Shown here one piece after another: positions 6,310 to 7,368 of a DNA stretch of 7,368 bases (position 1 is its first letter; each line of letters begins with the position of its first letter). Source of the DNA: an uncultured Caulobacterales bacterium. Its GTDB lineage: Bacteria > Pseudomonadota > Alphaproteobacteria > Caulobacterales > Maricaulaceae. The DNA lies in the NCBI GenBank assembly GCA_938007945.1, contig CALLME010000260.1:1-7368 (forward strand), read 5' to 3'. Under the pieces are notes generated by a model, which did not search any database, was not told where the DNA came from, and worked only from the letters and a program-made list of their open reading frames with translations. Position numbers and translations under genes: made by a program.

Positions 6310-6897
6310 TTATTGCCGCGTCCAGATGATGCGGTAGCCTTCTTTTTCGGCTTTGGTGGCGGGCGCGCCAGTCTTGGCATTACGGAGGCGGTCTTTAAAC
6401 TGGAAAAACCCAACACGGTTAAATTTAAACTGTTTTGTGCCGACGCCTGCATCTATTTGAGCGTCTGATGAGCCCACAATCTTGCAATTAAAGGCTTCAA
6501 CGATAAAAGCGCGCGCGCAATATTCTATCTTTAAATCAACGACAAGGCCCTCTGGTATCACGTAATGCGCACGAATAGCTTGCGAATTGCCAAGATAGGT
6601 GCGGCGTAGCTCAAACGGTTTGAGCAGATGATTACGGAGCCAGCCTTCACGATTTTTCTCAAGCGCGGCGGCAGCATAATTTTGTTCCGAGATGCCAAGA
6701 ATTTGCTTCGGGTTCGCAATTGGTAGCATGTAAAGAATAGCTATATAGCCAGAAAAAAGCGCGAGAATGAAGGCGACGGCCGTCATGACCGTACGCGGCA
6801 GGCCCATAGCCTCTTTGCGCCCTGTAGAAATTTCACGGAATTTGCGCTGACTAGCGCTCGTTTTTCCGTATTTTAACTGTCTATGCAGTAACGACAT
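6310..6897 (-). CDS. Uncharacterised single-pass membrane protein
   Basis: I do not recognise this 195-residue protein. It starts with a strongly basic tail (about 1-35, rich in Arg and Lys), has one hydrophobic segment at about 36-58, and then a soluble domain of roughly 135 residues. By the positive-inside rule the tail is cytoplasmic and the domain periplasmic. That domain has two cysteines (127 and 138) which could form a disulfide, a beta-rich stretch with IPEGLVVDLKIEYCARAF, and the ending EGYRIIWTRQ. The start at 6897 is preceded by GGGGTG 5 nt upstream. A later ATG at 6807 has AGAGG only 2 nt away and would remove most of the basic tail. It lies 101 nt downstream of grxD on the same strand. 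A TATGAT at 6936-6941 (minus) could be its own -10 box. No role is assigned. Confidence 0.8.
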   Translation of the reverse strand: MSLLHRQLKYGKTSASQRKFREISTGRKEAMGLPRTVMTAVAFILALFSGYIAILYMLPIANPKQILGISEQNYAAAALEKNREGWLRNHLLKPFELRRTYLGNSQAIRAHYVIPEGLVVDLKIEYCARAFIVEAFNCKIVGSSDAQIDAGVGTKQFKFNRVGFFQFKDRLRNAKTGAPATKAEKEGYRIIWTRQ

Positions 6898-6902
6898 AAT
6901 TT

Positions 6903-6908
6903 CACCCC
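6903..6908 (-). promoter_or_regulatory. Ribosome binding site of the 195-residue membrane protein
   Basis: GGGGTG on the minus strand ends 5 nt before ATG 6897. It supports the longer start that keeps the basic N-terminal tail. Confidence 0.6.
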
Positions 6909-6961
6909 ACGGAGTAATATCCGAGGTTCGAAAATATCATAGAGGTCTGTGAAAGACGTTA

Positions 6962-6983
6962 AATCAAACCAAAAAGTCTGATT
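6962..6983 (-). terminator. Weak hairpin after grxD, possible terminator or attenuator
   Basis: On the minus strand AATCAGAC (6983-6976) can pair with GTTTGATT (6969-6962): 8 bp with one G-U pair, around a 6-nt T-rich loop, 16 nt after the grxD stop. The stem is AT-rich and only three T's follow, so read-through into the next gene is likely. Confidence 0.3.
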
Positions 6984-6987
6984 GGGG

Positions 6988-7002
6988 TTAATGCGCGCTT
7001 AA
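6988..7002 (-). promoter_or_regulatory. Candidate CtrA box (TTAA-N7-TTAA)
   Basis: A full-length TTAA-N7-TTAA site, followed by C on the minus strand as in the CtrA consensus, overlaps the stop codon of grxD and lies about 90 nt upstream of the membrane protein gene. A further TTAAC half-site occurs on the minus strand at 6957-6961. CtrA is the alphaproteobacterial cell-cycle response regulator. The match is by pattern only. Confidence 0.3.
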
Positions 7003-7331
7003 GACGCTGTGAGTTCAACACCTTTTTCGGTCATCAAATCGCGAAGTTCACCGGTCTCAAACATCTCTTTGACGATGTCACAACCGCCGATAAATTCCCC
7101 TTTGACGAAAATCTGTGGGATTGTGGGCCAGTTATTATAGTCCTTAATGCCTTGGCGAATGTCTGGGTCGTCTAGCACGTTAACCGCGCCGTAATCCGCG
7201 CCGATGTAATCGAGGATTTGCACAACGGTGCTAGAGAAACCACATTGCGGAAATGTGGGTGTGCCCTTCATAAACAGCACGACGTCTTTTTGATCAACCA
7301 GTGATTTAATGCGCTCTGCGACTTCGGTCAT
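6999..7331 (-). CDS. grxD: Monothiol CGFS glutaredoxin (Grx4/GrxD family)
   Basis: Binds a [2Fe-2S] cluster as a glutathione-ligated dimer and passes it to client proteins; it is often partnered with BolA. The 110 residues form a single thioredoxin fold of the usual length. Visible are Lys22 in MKGTP, the active-site CGFS at 30-33 with Cys30 as cluster ligand, [19 protein letters not shown] (68-86) containing the cis-proline TIP loop, and the GGCD glutathione-binding turn. The ATG at 7331 has AGAGG 6 nt upstream (7338-7342), supporting the start. Only 37 bases remain to the window edge, with no gene recognisable in them, so whether bolA lies upstream, as in many Alphaproteobacteria, cannot be seen. 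The stop codon is part of a candidate CtrA box. Confidence 0.98.
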   Translation of the reverse strand: MTEVAERIKSLVDQKDVVLFMKGTPTFPQCGFSSTVVQILDYIGADYGAVNVLDDPDIRQGIKDYNNWPTIPQIFVKGEFIGGCDIVKEMFETGELRDLMTEKGVELTAS

Positions 7332-7368
7332 GGGACACCTCTTTGTTAGATATCTCAGTTAGGCTCCG

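Overview
The window looks like core chromosome of an alphaproteobacterium with a moderate GC content (around 50%). The evidence is a eukaryotic-type dimeric NADP isocitrate dehydrogenase, a TrmJ-type tRNA methyltransferase, a zinc-free S4 protein, a short CGFS glutaredoxin, and promoter-like sequences upstream of rpsD that fit the Caulobacter housekeeping pattern. A marine stalked or budding relative (Caulobacterales, Maricaulales or Hyphomonadaceae) is my guess, not a demonstrated placement. I see no transposase, integrase, phage gene, CRISPR array, tRNA or rRNA.

Left part (1-3258): two isocitrate dehydrogenases of different architecture face each other. On the plus strand is the C-terminal five-sixths of a monomeric NADP-IDH, whose 5' end lies outside the window. 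On the minus strand is a complete homodimeric NADP-IDH. Both keep their recognisable catalytic and NADP-binding residues, so both should make 2-oxoglutarate, CO2 and NADPH. Between them are a bidirectional terminator and a structured stretch of about 115 nt made of small inverted and direct repeats.

Middle part (3259-5403): trmJ (tRNA ribose methylation at position 32) diverges from icd and is translationally coupled, by an ATGA overlap, to a small unknown membrane protein. That gene converges on a rarD-type EamA permease gene so tightly that both stop codons come from one CTAG palindrome.

Right part (5404-7368): rpsD (30S protein S4) diverges from rarD. Upstream it has two promoter-like elements and a leader of about 100 nt with two good hairpins, and it ends in a strong bidirectional terminator. 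On the minus strand follow an unknown single-pass membrane protein and, upstream of it, the monothiol glutaredoxin grxD, which handles [2Fe-2S] clusters. A full TTAA-N7-TTAA box, as bound by the cell-cycle regulator CtrA, overlaps the grxD stop codon.

The genes are mostly housekeeping functions: TCA cycle and NADPH supply, tRNA modification, ribosome assembly and Fe-S handling. I did not find a convincing new multi-gene system. The most notable points are the convergent IDH pair, the structured repeat between them, the rpsD leader, the shared CTAG stop, the candidate CtrA box and two uncharacterised membrane proteins.
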